Both the position numbers and the translations under genes were made by a program. The notes under the pieces are model-generated. The model was given only the letters and a program-made list of their open reading frames with translations. It had not been told where the DNA came from and ran no database searches. DNA of 64,000 bases. It comes from Streptomyces galbus. Lineage in GTDB: Bacteria > Actinomycetota > Actinomycetes > Streptomycetales > Streptomycetaceae. The stretch is taken from the NCBI RefSeq assembly GCF_005280195.1, contig NZ_SZPR01000012.1, forward strand, positions 1 through 64,000, given 5' to 3'. Of this stretch, positions 25,985 through 35,200 are shown piece by piece; within the stretch, counting starts at the first letter, position 1; the number at the start of each line of letters is the position of its first letter.

Positions 25985-26290
25985 ATGAGCGCTGTGAATC
26001 CGGTCGGCAACGCAGGCCACCACACGGGCACCGACGCCGCTCTCCACCGGCCGCGCAGGCTGACGACCGAGACCAAGGCCGCCTTCAAGACCACCGAGTT
26101 CTTCGCCTACGTCGCCGCGGTCGTCGCGGTGCTGATCGCCTCCATGGTCGTCGGGGACGACGACGGCCACGCCGACTACTTCCGCGCCGACAGGGCGTGG
26201 CTGTACATCGTGGTCCTCACCGTCGGCTACATGATCAGCCGGGGTCTGGCCAAGTCCGGCAGCCGCGACCCCTACGACGAGTCCCGCTGA
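25985..26290 (+). CDS. Small membrane protein of unknown function
   Basis: A 101-residue protein. A soluble N-terminal 40 residues (LTTETKAAFKTTEF just before the membrane) is followed by two predicted transmembrane helices, YVAAVVAVLIASMVV near 46-60 and WLYIVVLTVGYMISRGL near 75-91. These are linked by an acidic loop DDDGHADYF. AAAGG lies 10 bases before the ATG. I know similar small streptomycete membrane proteins but no function. Its terminator is probably the hairpin at 26377-26410. Confidence 0.75.
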   Translation: MSAVNPVGNAGHHTGTDAALHRPRRLTTETKAAFKTTEFFAYVAAVVAVLIASMVVGDDDGHADYFRADRAWLYIVVLTVGYMISRGLAKSGSRDPYDESR

Positions 26291-26376
26291 CGACGCTCCG
26301 CCGGTCCCGCCCCGTGCCCGGCCGGCAACCCGGTCGACAACCCGGTCGACAACTGAGGCCGTTGCGCCTCGTACAG

Positions 26377-26410
26377 ACGGTCCCCGCACTCGTGAAGAGG
26401 CGGGGACCGT
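26377..26410 (+). terminator. Hairpin terminator after the small membrane protein gene
   Basis: ACGGTCCCCG (26377-26386) pairs perfectly with CGGGGACCGT (26401-26410) around a 14-base loop. It lies 86 bases after the stop. No T-tract. Confidence 0.6.
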
Positions 26411-26443
26411 CCGCATGTGCTGGGGGGAAGCGTGGAAAAGGGG

Positions 26444-26475
26444 CGGCCCCGCCACGGGGGGAGGTGGCGGGGCCG
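26444..26475. terminator. Second hairpin in the 26291-26758 gap
   Basis: CGGCCCCGCCAC (26444-26455) pairs with GTGGCGGGGCCG (26464-26475), a perfect 12-bp stem with an 8-base G-rich loop. It may reinforce the preceding terminator. The rest of this 468-base gap holds no supported gene; its right end carries the ribosome-binding site for 26759. Confidence 0.6.
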
Positions 26476-26758
26476 GAGCGCTCGGAGGGGGAGCCGAGCT
26501 GCTGTCGGTGTGCTGGTGCCCCGAGACGGCAGGGGTATTCCTCCTTCCGTGCACATCGGCCGGCTGCCTTTCCGGACGCCTCCTAGCAGACGCCCGGCAC
26601 TTCCTCTCCGGGGCCGTGGCGCGGACGGCCCAAGGGGCGGCCGCGATGACCCGGACGGCGGCATCCGGAACGTTCCGGGATGGCAGCCCGCGGCACCGGC
26701 CGGTAGGGCTTCGGTCAGAGCCATCCGTTTCCGCGAAGCCCGATTGGGGAGATCCCTG

Positions 26759-27781
26759 GTGCCCTCCACCACCCGCCGACTCATACGCGGTCTGTGCGCC
26801 CTGCTCGTCGCCGGCGGCCTGCCGCCCGCCACCGCCGCCGCCACCGACGGCCCCGCCGAACCACCCGCCGCCACGCAGCCGGCGGACGACTGGCGCGTGG
26901 ACCTCGACGCCGTCGCGGCCGACCAGCACAACATCGGCCACCGCCCGGACGGTCTCACCATCGACGACCGCAGGGCGCGCACCCGGTCCGCCCCCGGCAA
27001 GGCGTACGCCGTGTACACCGCGCCGGCCCAGAGCCTCGGCCGGCAGGCGAACGTCTTCACCGTCACCCGGCAGGCCCAGGTGCCCGCGGGCACCCAGGTG
27101 GTGACCGAGGTGCGCGGCAGCGCCCACCCGGGCCGGTGGACGCAGTGGAGCACCCCCGACGCCGACGGCCGGCTGCGGCTGCCGGAGACCGTCTCCGTCC
27201 TCCAGGTGCGGGTGACCCTGCTCGGCAGCGGCACCGCCGCCCCGGTCGTCTCCGACGTCGGCGTGCACGCCGAACCGGAGCGGTCCGACACACGGCCGAA
27301 CGAGGACACGACCGGCACGGCGTCGCCGACCTACCGGCTCTTCGCCACCCGCGAGGGCCTGACCGGGCAGACCACGGCCAACGGCCATGTCATCCGGTCC
27401 CGCGACCACTTCGTGGCCCTGCCGTCGAGGCGGATGCTGGCCTCCAAGGGCGGCACCGAGTACCGGGTCAGGCTGTGCTACGCGCGCACCGGCCGCTGCG
27501 AGACGGCCCCCGTGTGGGACGTGGGCCCCTGGAACACCCGGGACGACTACTGGAACCCGCCCACGCAACGGCAGATGTGGTACGACCTGCCCCAGGGCAC
27601 CCCCGAGTCGCAGGCGGCCTACCAGTCCGGCTACAACGACGGCCTCGACGAGTTCGGCCGCCGGGTCGCCAACCCCGCCGGCATCGACCTGGCCGACGGC
27701 ACCTTCTGGGACGGCCTCGGCCTGACCGACAACGACTGGGTCGACGTCACCTTCCAGCCGGCCGAGGACGGCGGCAAGTAG
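26759..27781 (+). CDS. Secreted protein of unknown function
   Basis: A 340-residue protein starting with GTG, with GGGGAG 7 bases upstream. A Sec-type signal (LIRGLCALLVAGGLPPATAAA) ends near residue 27. The middle looks like beta-sandwich material. The C-terminal part has Cys in VRLCYARTGRCE and an aromatic block VWDVGPWNTRDDYWNPP near residue 245, then GYNDGLDEFGRRV and NPAGIDLADGTFWDGLGL. The latter features recur in streptomycete exported proteins but I cannot assign an enzyme family. The duplicated small hydrophobic gene follows after 86 bases on the same strand. Confidence 0.8.
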   Translation: MPSTTRRLIRGLCALLVAGGLPPATAAATDGPAEPPAATQPADDWRVDLDAVAADQHNIGHRPDGLTIDDRRARTRSAPGKAYAVYTAPAQSLGRQANVFTVTRQAQVPAGTQVVTEVRGSAHPGRWTQWSTPDADGRLRLPETVSVLQVRVTLLGSGTAAPVVSDVGVHAEPERSDTRPNEDTTGTASPTYRLFATREGLTGQTTANGHVIRSRDHFVALPSRRMLASKGGTEYRVRLCYARTGRCETAPVWDVGPWNTRDDYWNPPTQRQMWYDLPQGTPESQAAYQSGYNDGLDEFGRRVANPAGIDLADGTFWDGLGLTDNDWVDVTFQPAEDGGK

Positions 27782-27837
27782 GCCGGCGACGGCCGGAGAA
27801 CGACCTCACGTTCCGTGGGCGTGCGCGACGGAAGTCG

Positions 27838-28047
27838 GGGCATTGGTTGGCCAGGAGGTTGATGACTATGGTTCCCCTGCTTCTGGTTCTGCTGCTGGCT
27901 CTGATCCTCTTCGGTGCGGGTTTCGCGCTGAAGGCCCTGTGGTGGATCGCGATCTTCGTGCTGGTCGTGTGGCTGCTCGGCTTCGTCGTCCGTTCCGCGG
28001 ACGGTGCGGGCCGCAGGGGCCGTTGGTACCGCTGGTAGAAGCGCGCC
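27838..28047 (+). repeat. Dispersed near-identical duplication, copy 2
   Basis: Matches 13231-13440 over 210 bases with two differences, as read by eye. Identity stops right after the stop codon region (gaagcgcgcc), beyond which the two copies keep only similar terminator cores. Copies are in the same orientation, 14.6 kb apart. Confidence 0.9.
27868..28038 (+). CDS. Small hydrophobic membrane protein, copy 2
   Basis: A 56-residue protein identical in sequence to the product at 13261; the only coding difference is a silent gca/gcg change. It has two hydrophobic segments and a GRRGRWYRW tail. The same AGGAGG lies 9 bases before the ATG. Here it follows a secreted protein gene, whereas copy 1 follows a CadD-like exporter on the opposite strand, so gene context does not explain the role. 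It ends at a GC-rich hairpin. Confidence 0.85.
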   Translation: MVPLLLVLLLALILFGAGFALKALWWIAIFVLVVWLLGFVVRSADGAGRRGRWYRW

Positions 28048-28061
28048 GCGCGCGAGCGGTG

Positions 28062-28094
28062 GTGGGGCCCGGCCGGGGTGCGGCCGGGCCCCAC
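28062..28094 (+). terminator. Hairpin terminator after copy 2
   Basis: GTGGGGCCCGGCCG (28062-28075) pairs perfectly with CGGCCGGGCCCCAC (28081-28094) across a 5-base loop. The GGGGCCCGGCCG core is the same as in the hairpin after copy 1, while outer stem and loop differ by compensated changes. Confidence 0.85.
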
Positions 28095-28171
28095 TCGCGT
28101 AAGGAGCCCTTCTGGCACACCGGTTGGGAGGGAACGGGCGTATCGGACGCACCGCGGGGTACGTGAGTCAT

Positions 28172-28230
28172 GCACCGGCCCCGCGGACCCAGCAGGGGAA
28201 CCCTGCACCTCCTGTCCGCGGGGCCGGTGC
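28172..28230. terminator. Large two-level hairpin between convergent genes
   Basis: GCACCGGCCCCGCGGAC (28172-28188) pairs perfectly with its complement at 28214-28230. Inside is a second stem, GCAGGG-GAA-CCCTGC at 28192-28206. It lies between the plus-strand hydrophobic gene and the minus-strand gene ending at 28269. It probably acts as a terminator for the latter and as a second barrier for the former. Confidence 0.65.
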
Positions 28231-28268
28231 TCCGGTGCGAGGTGCCGGTCCCGGCCGGCCCCCTGGCG

Positions 28269-28577
28269 CTACGGCGCGATGCGGGCCCTCGCGGCCAGCG
28301 CCCTCTCCAGGACCTTCGCCCGGAAGGGGTTCGCGCGGTCGAGGGCCGTCGCCACCGCCACCGCCTCGTCGAGCAGGGCCAGCCGCCGTCCGGGGACCTC
28401 CCGCACCCGGGGTGAACCGCTCTCCTCCACCAGGACGTACGCCAGTTTCGACCCGTACACCTCGGGCTCGACGCGCGCCAGCAGGCGGTAGATCCACAGC
28501 CCCTCGGTGCCCCGCACCACCCGCCGGTTGGCACCGAGCAGCCTGACCTTCGCCAGCATCACCATGTCCTGATCCAT
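28269..28577 (-). CDS. Conserved hypothetical protein
   Basis: A 102-residue basic protein starting MDQDMVMLAKVRLLGANRR. It has no signal or membrane segment. It reads like a small alpha/beta domain with RVEPEVYGSKLAYVLVEES in the middle and an Ala/Arg-rich helix at the end. AAGGGG lies 4 bases before the ATG. An open frame continues upstream but lacks a good start signal. Function unknown; no operon partner. Confidence 0.6.
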   Translation of the reverse strand: MDQDMVMLAKVRLLGANRRVVRGTEGLWIYRLLARVEPEVYGSKLAYVLVEESGSPRVREVPGRRLALLDEAVAVATALDRANPFRAKVLERALAARARIAP

Positions 28578-29051
28578 CGATCCCCTTCGTCCCCGCTCCC
28601 CGCGGCCGGCGCCTGTCCCACGGCGGGAGGCACGACGAACGCGCCGGCAGCCGGTGACGGATGCCGGCACCTGGGCCGGAGGGAGGATGACGACGAGTCT
28701 GCGGTCACGGCACCACCCGCAACAAGGCCGTGGGGGCGTGCCCTTCGTCCTACCGGAACCCGCCTCCCAGCAGGCATGATGGACCTGACACTCTCCCGCG
28801 CCCCGCCCGCACGCGTCACCCGCGGTGCCCCGGGCGGCGTCGGCGCGGAGGAAGACCGCTCCCCGGCTCCCCACGCCCCCGCCGCCACGCTAGGGTCAGC
28901 GGGCGAAATCAGGCCACGCAGGCGTGAACTCCTCGGGCGGACGTGCAACTGACGACGGCTGGAAGTCGTCCTTTGCGGCGAGCCGTCGAGGCAAGGCACA
29001 CCAGCACGCCGTCGAGGCACACCAGTACTGGGACACCAGGGGGGACACATC
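28578..29051. other. 474-base intergenic region
   Basis: Divergent gap between the hypothetical gene at 28269 and the lipoprotein gene at 29052. Open frames here lack ribosome-binding sites and recognisable products. The short direct repeat GTCGAGGCAAGGCACACCAG / GTCGAGGCACACCAG near 28986-29028 sits just before the lipoprotein gene. No convincing promoter or operator was seen. Confidence 0.4.
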
Positions 29052-29738
29052 ATGAGCGTGACGTCGAGCAAGAGCGGGCGCAGACCGGGAGCCGTCCGGG
29101 CGGCCGTACTGGCCGCCTGCGCGGTGGGGACGCTGGTCCTCACCGGCTGCAACGGCGACGACGTGGCAGGTGCGGACACCGGCACCGGCCCGACGACGGC
29201 GGGGACCGCCGTCCCGAGCCCGGCGGGCACCGGCGGCAAGGCGCCGACCACCGCCGCGGCGAGCAAGAAGCCGGCCACCGGGGCGACCTCGGGCTCGGGC
29301 GGCGCCGCCAAGTCCCCGGGATCAGCCCCGGCCGCGTCCGCGTCGTCCGCTCCCGAGGGGCCGGGCGCGGCCGGCGCGGACGACGACGGCTGCGACCACA
29401 AGATGCCCATCTCGCCCGACGAGGTCGCGGTCTACCGCTACACCCCGGAAGGGGGATCCCTCAGCCTCATCGTCAAGCACGGCAACTGGGGCTGCGGATC
29501 GCCCGACTCCGACGGCCCGCCGTTCGAGACGGTCGGCAAGGAGACGTTCATCCCGATGGACCAGGCCGCGTACGTCACCGTGACCAACCCCATCGTGGAG
29601 AGCACCGAGAACCAGCACATCGGCGTGCAGGAGTTCCTCGACTGGCTGGAGGCGAACCCCGACTCCGGGCTCGTCTTCACCTACCACCTGGGTGCCGACG
29701 GCGCCATCGACCGCCTCGACGAGGTCTTCACCCCGTAA
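29052..29738 (+). CDS. Putative lipoprotein of unknown function
   Basis: A 228-residue exported protein. A basic N-terminus and hydrophobic stretch lead to the lipobox LVLTGC, with the lipidated Cys near residue 33. A Gly/Ala/Ser/Thr-rich linker follows to about residue 108. A compact C-terminal domain (about 110-228) has two Cys (GCDHK and WGCGSP), perhaps a disulfide, and ends FTYHLGADGAIDRLDEVFTP. I do not recognise the C-terminal domain. Nothing adjacent indicates a transport or enzyme role. Confidence 0.78.
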   Translation: MSVTSSKSGRRPGAVRAAVLAACAVGTLVLTGCNGDDVAGADTGTGPTTAGTAVPSPAGTGGKAPTTAAASKKPATGATSGSGGAAKSPGSAPAASASSAPEGPGAAGADDDGCDHKMPISPDEVAVYRYTPEGGSLSLIVKHGNWGCGSPDSDGPPFETVGKETFIPMDQAAYVTVTNPIVESTENQHIGVQEFLDWLEANPDSGLVFTYHLGADGAIDRLDEVFTP

Positions 29739-29858
29739 CGGCTCTCCCGGGTCCCCGGCCCCCGGGCACCCTGTGCGGCCGAGCGGCGGGCGTGCCCTTC
29801 GCCACCGAGAATCGAAGGGCACGTTTCCCGCGGTGACGCCCAGGACCGGAGGAGCCCC

Positions 29859-30662
29859 ATGGACCCGGAAGACCCGATCATGCAGGGACCCGGTGAGCGC
29901 AGGGTCGCCGAGGCGGCGGAGCGGATCGTGGCCGAGGGCCGGCCACGGCTGCACCGCACCTGGACGTCGCTGGTGGCCACCTCCCTGCTGGGCGGGATCG
30001 ACGTCGGGATCGGCGTCATGGTGCTGCTGTTCGTGCGGCACGAGACCGGCAGCGAGCTCCTGGCCGGACTGGCCTTCTCCATGGGCCTGATCGCCCTGCT
30101 GCTCGGGCACAGCGAACTCTTCACGGAGGGGTTCCTGGTGCCCGTCGCCACCGTCGTCGCGGGCGCGGCCACCTGGCTGGACCTGCTGCGGATGTGGGGA
30201 ACGGTCCTGGTGATGAACCTGCTCGGCGGATGGGTGTTCATGTGGCTGGTGATGCGGGCCTTCCCGGAGCTGCACGGCACCGCGGCCGCCTCGGGGGCCA
30301 CGTACGTCGACGGGGGCTACACCCTGGGCACCTTCTGCCTCGCGGTGCTGGGCGGCGGCGTCATCACCCTCATGACCCGGATGCACCACGGCAGCGAGTC
30401 CATGACCGGGAAGATCACCGCGTCGGTCGTCACCGCGTTCACGCTGGCCGGACTCGGACTGTGGCACTCGGTGCTGGACTCCCTCATCGCGTTCGCCGGC
30501 CTGCACACCGGCAACGCGCCCTACGGCTACCCCGACTGGCTGACGTGGCTGGCCTGGGCGGTGCTCGGCAACATCGTCGGCGGCCTCCTGCTCACCACGG
30601 CGCTGCGCCTGATCCGCAGCGCCCCCGTCCTGAGCGACGACGACGGACGGGCGGCTTCCTGA
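29859..30662 (+). CDS. Formate/nitrite transporter (FNT) family channel
   Basis: Predicted membrane channel of 267 residues for small monovalent anions. About six transmembrane helices alternate with family-type segments: SLLGGIDVGIGVMVLLFV near residue 43, LGHSELFTEGFLVPVA near residue 83, and VLGGGVITLMTRMHHGSES near residue 163. The His in MHHGSE may take the place of the conserved pore His. Formate, nitrite, hydrosulfide or acetate cannot be distinguished by sequence alone. No formate or nitrite enzyme is adjacent. Confidence 0.85.
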   Translation: MDPEDPIMQGPGERRVAEAAERIVAEGRPRLHRTWTSLVATSLLGGIDVGIGVMVLLFVRHETGSELLAGLAFSMGLIALLLGHSELFTEGFLVPVATVVAGAATWLDLLRMWGTVLVMNLLGGWVFMWLVMRAFPELHGTAAASGATYVDGGYTLGTFCLAVLGGGVITLMTRMHHGSESMTGKITASVVTAFTLAGLGLWHSVLDSLIAFAGLHTGNAPYGYPDWLTWLAWAVLGNIVGGLLLTTALRLIRSAPVLSDDDGRAAS

Positions 30663-30825
30663 CGGCCCGAGGCATGCGTCACGGGAATCACGCGGCGCCC
30701 GGCGACCTTGGTCCATAGTCGAACAGGTGGTCCACGAGGGAAGAGAACGCCCCGGTGCACGCGGCGACCCGGCCCTCCCCAAAGGAGGCGGGCGTCGAGG
30801 TGGCCGTGGCAGGAGAGGCGCAGGC

Positions 30826-32163
30826 GTGAAACTGACGATTCTGGGCGGCGGCGGGTTCCGGGTGCCGCTCGTGTACGGGGCGCTGCTGACCGACCGCGGC
30901 CCGGGCCGGGTGACGGAGGTCGTGCTGCACGACCTCGACGACAGCCGACTGCGTGCGGTCGCCCGTGTCCTGGACGAACAGGCGTCGGCCGTCGGCGACG
31001 CCCCCCGGGTCACGGCGACCACCGACCTCGACGAGGCCCTGCGCGGCGCCGACTTCGTCTTTTCCGCCATCCGTGTCGGCGGCCTGGAGGGACGTGCCGA
31101 CGACGAGCGGGTGGCCCTCGCCGAAGGCGTGCTCGGCCAGGAGACGGTCGGCGCGGGCGGCATCGCCTACGGCCTGCGGACCGTGCCCGTCGCCGTGGAC
31201 ATCGCCCGGCGGGTCGCCCGCCTCGCCCCCGACGCCTGGGTCATCAACTTCACCAACCCCGCCGGCCTCGTCACCGAGGCCATGTCCCGCCACCTCGGCG
31301 ACCGCGTCATCGGCATCTGCGACTCCCCGGTCGGCCTCGGCCGCCGCATCGCCCGGGTGCTCGGCGCCGACCCGCAGCAGGCGTGGATCGACTACGTCGG
31401 CCTCAACCACCTCGGCTGGGTGCGCGGCCTGCGCGTGGCCGGCCGGGACGAACTGCCGCGGCTGCTCGCCGACCCCCACCTGCTCGGCTCCTTCGAGGAG
31501 GGCAAGCTCTTCGGCGCCGACTGGCTCCGCTCGCTCGGCGCGATCCCCAACGAGTACCTGCACTACTACTACTTCAACCGCGAGGCGGTGCACGCCTACC
31601 AGCAGGCCGAGCGCACCCGCGGTGCCTTCCTGCGGGACCAGCAGGCCCGCTTCTACGCGCGGGTCGGGACGCCCGGCACCAGCGCCCTGGAGCTGTGGGA
31701 CCGCACCCGCGCCGAGCGCGAGGCCACCTACATGGCCGAGAACCGCGAGACCGCCGGCGCGGGCGAGCGCGACGCCGACGACCTCTCCGGCGGCTACGAG
31801 AAGGTCGCGCTCGCCCTGATGCGGGCCATCGCCCGCGACGAGCGCACCACGCTGATCCTCAACGTGCGCAACCGGCACACCCTCGCGGCCCTGGACACGG
31901 ACGCCGTGATCGAGGTGCCCTGCCTGGTCGACGCGAGCGGCGCCCACTCGGTCTCCGTCGACCCGCTGCCCGGCCACGCCACCGGGCTGGTCTGCTCCGT
32001 CAAGGCCGTCGAGCGCGAGGTGCTCGCCGCCGCCGAGTCCGGCTCCCGCGCCACCGCGGTCAAGGCGTTCGCGCTGCACCCGCTGGTCGACTCGGTGAAC
32101 GTCGCCCGTCGCCTGGTCGAGGGCTACCGCGCCGTCCACCCCGGGCTGGACTATCTGAAGTAA
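30826..32163 (+). CDS. GH4-family 6-phospho-beta-glucosidase-type glycosidase
   Basis: Predicted NAD+- and Mn2+-dependent glycosidase of 445 residues that cleaves glycosides by a redox-elimination mechanism. It starts GTG with AGGAG upstream. The N-terminal Rossmann motif is KLTILGGGGFRVPLV. GICDSPVGLGRRIA near residue 163 contains the metal-ligand Cys, and GLNHLGWVRGL near residue 194 the His. It precedes the GH38 gene by 59 bases and is probably co-transcribed. No phosphotransferase or ABC importer gene is nearby, so the sugar source is uncertain. Confidence 0.9.
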   Translation: MKLTILGGGGFRVPLVYGALLTDRGPGRVTEVVLHDLDDSRLRAVARVLDEQASAVGDAPRVTATTDLDEALRGADFVFSAIRVGGLEGRADDERVALAEGVLGQETVGAGGIAYGLRTVPVAVDIARRVARLAPDAWVINFTNPAGLVTEAMSRHLGDRVIGICDSPVGLGRRIARVLGADPQQAWIDYVGLNHLGWVRGLRVAGRDELPRLLADPHLLGSFEEGKLFGADWLRSLGAIPNEYLHYYYFNREAVHAYQQAERTRGAFLRDQQARFYARVGTPGTSALELWDRTRAEREATYMAENRETAGAGERDADDLSGGYEKVALALMRAIARDERTTLILNVRNRHTLAALDTDAVIEVPCLVDASGAHSVSVDPLPGHATGLVCSVKAVEREVLAAAESGSRATAVKAFALHPLVDSVNVARRLVEGYRAVHPGLDYLK

Positions 32164-32222
32164 CGCCCCGCGGACGGCGCTTCCCCCGTGGGTGCTCCCG
32201 TCGTCCTCCGAGGAGACCTCTC

Positions 32223-35200
32223 ATGCACGACGAACGCCGCCGGATCGAGGGGCGCGTGGAGCGCCTCCACCAGCAGCGCATCAGGCCCGCGGTCCACGCC
32301 GCCCGCGTCCCCCTGGAGGTGCGGGCCTGGCAGGCGCCGGGCGAGCCGGTGCCGTTCGAGCAGGCCGCGGCCGCGTCCTACGAGCCGTTCGCCATGGACA
32401 CCCCCTGGGGACCGCCGTGGGGCACCACCTGGTTCCGGATGCGCGGCACGGTCTCCGCCGAGTGGGCCGGCCGGCGCGTGGAGTCGGTCATCGACCTCGG
32501 CTTCGTGGGCGGCTGGCCCGGCAACCAGGCCGAGGCCCTGGTCCACCTCACCGACGGGACCCCGCTGAAGGCGGTCAACCCGCTCAACCGGTACGTCCCG
32601 GTCGCCCACCCGGCCGCCGGCGGCGAGAGCGTCGACTACCTGGTGGAGGCGGCCTCCAACCCGGACATCCTGGCGGACGGCTTCGCCGCGCCGACCCCGC
32701 TCGGCGACGTGCTGACGGCCGGCGACCGTCCGCTGTACACCTTCCGGCGGGCCGACCTCGCGATCCTCGACGAGGACGTCTGGCACCTCGACCTCGACGT
32801 GCAGGTGCTGCGCGAACTCATGGGGGAGCTGGACGACCACGACCCGCGCCGGCACGAGATCCTGCACGCCCTGGACCGCGCGATGGACCTGCTCGACCTG
32901 GACGACGTGGCCGGCTCCGCGGCCGCCGTACGGGAGTCCCTGCAACCGGTGCTGGCCAGGCCCGCCCACGCCAGCGCACACATCGTGTCCGGCGTCGGCC
33001 ACGCGCACATCGACTCGGCGTGGCTGTGGCCGATCCGCGAGACCCGGCGCAAGATCGCCCGCACCTTCTCCAACGTCACCTCGCTCGCCGAGGAGTACCC
33101 GGAACTCGTCTTCGCCTGCTCCCAGGCCCAGCAGTACGCGTGGGTGCGCGACCACCACCCCCAGGTGTGGGCCCGCATCCAGGAGTCGGTCGAGAAGGGC
33201 CAGTGGGCGCCGGTCGGCGGCATGTGGGTGGAGGCCGACGGCAACCTGCCCGGCGGTGAGGCCATCGCCCGCCAACTCGTCCACGGCAAGCGCTTCTTCC
33301 TCGAGCACTTCGGCATCGAGACCAAGGGCGTGTGGCTGCCGGACTCCTTCGGCTACACCGCCGCCTACCCGCAGCTCGCCAGGCTCGCCGGCAACGAGTG
33401 GTTCCTCACCCAGAAGATCTCCTGGAACCAGACCAACACGTTCCCCCACCACACCTTCTGGTGGGAGGGCATCGACGGCACCCGCATCTTCACCCACTTC
33501 CCGCCGGTCGACACCTACAACGCCCGCTTCAGCGGCGAGGAGATGGCCCGCGCGGTGCGCAACTACGCCGAGAAGGGCGGCGCCCACCGCTCACTGGCCC
33601 CCTTCGGCTGGGGCGACGGCGGTGGCGGCCCCACCCGCGAGATCATGGAGCGGGCCCGGCGCCTGAGGGACCTGGAGGGCTCGGCCAGGGTCGAGATCGA
33701 GCACCCGGACGCGTTCTTCGCCAAGGCCCGCGCCGAGTACCCCGACGCCCCCGTGTGGGTCGGCGAGCTGTACCTGGAGCTGCACCGCGGCACCTACACC
33801 TCCCAGGCCCGCACCAAGCAGGGCAACCGCCGCAGCGAACACCTGCTGCGCGAGGCCGAGTTGTGGGCGACGACGGCCGCACTGCACGCGCCGGGCGGCT
33901 ACACCTACCCGTACGACAGGCTGGACCGGCTGTGGAAGACGGTGCTGCTGCACCAGTTCCACGACATCCTGCCCGGCTCCTCGATCGCCTGGGTGCACCG
34001 TGAGGCCGAGGCCGAGTACGCGCGCGTCGCGGGGGAGCTGGAGGCGCTGACGGCCGAGGCGGTCGCGGCGCTCGGGGCGGGCGGCCCCCGGGTGTTCAAC
34101 ACGAGCCCCTACGACCGTACCGAGGTGATCCGGACCCCGGACGGCGCACCCGCGTACGTCGCGGTGCCCGCGGGCGGCAGCGCGCCGCTGACCGACGCCG
34201 CACCGCCGCGGCCGGTGACCGTCACGGTCACGGACGGCGGGCCGGTGCTCGACAACGGCTTCGTCCGCGTAAGGGTGGCCGACGACGGCACCCTGGCGTC
34301 CGTGTACGACCTGCGGGCCGGCCGCGAGGTCCTCGCCGAGGCGGGCAACCTGCTGCGCCTGCACACCGACCTGCCCAACCACTGGGACGCCTGGGACATC
34401 GACAAGCACTACCGCAACCGCTCCACCGACCTGCTGGACGCCGAGTCGGTCACCGTCGTCGAACAGGACCCGCTGGTCGGCGCCGTCCGTGTGGAGCGCG
34501 CCTTCGGCAAGGGCTCCCGGATCACCCAGACGGTCACCGTCCGCGCGGGCAGCCCCCGCGTCGACGTCGGGACCGACCTCGACTGGCACGAGGCCGAGAA
34601 GATCCTCAAGGCGGCCTTCCCGGTGGACGTGCGCGCCGCGCACTCCTCCGCGGAGATCCAGTTCGGCCACGTCCTGCGCCCCACCCACACCAACACGAGC
34701 TGGGAGGCGGCCCGTTTCGAGGTCTCCGGGCACCGCTGGGTGCACGTCGGCGAACCCGGCTACGGCGTCGCCGTCCTGAACGACTCCACCTACGGCCACG
34801 ACGTCTCCCGCACGGTCCGCGAGGACGGCGGCACGACCACCACCGTCCGGCTCAGCCTGGTGCGCGCGCCGCGCATCCCGGACCCCGGCGCCGACCAGGG
34901 GCGCCACCGCTTCACCTACGCACTGCTGCCCGGCGCGAGCATCGCGGAGGCCGTCGCCGAGGGCTACGCGCTCAACCTGCCGCTGCGGGTGGCCGAGGCG
35001 GCCGGTGCCCCCGCACCGGTGGTCTCGGTGGAGGGCGACGGGGTGACCGTCGAGGCGGTCAAGCTCGCCGACGACCGCTCCGGAGACGTCGTCGTCCGGC
35101 TCTACGAGTCACGCGGCGGCCGCGCCCGGGGTGTCCTGCGCACCGGGTTCCCGCTCGCGGGCGCCCAGGTCACCGACCTGCTGGAGCGACCGCTGCCCGA

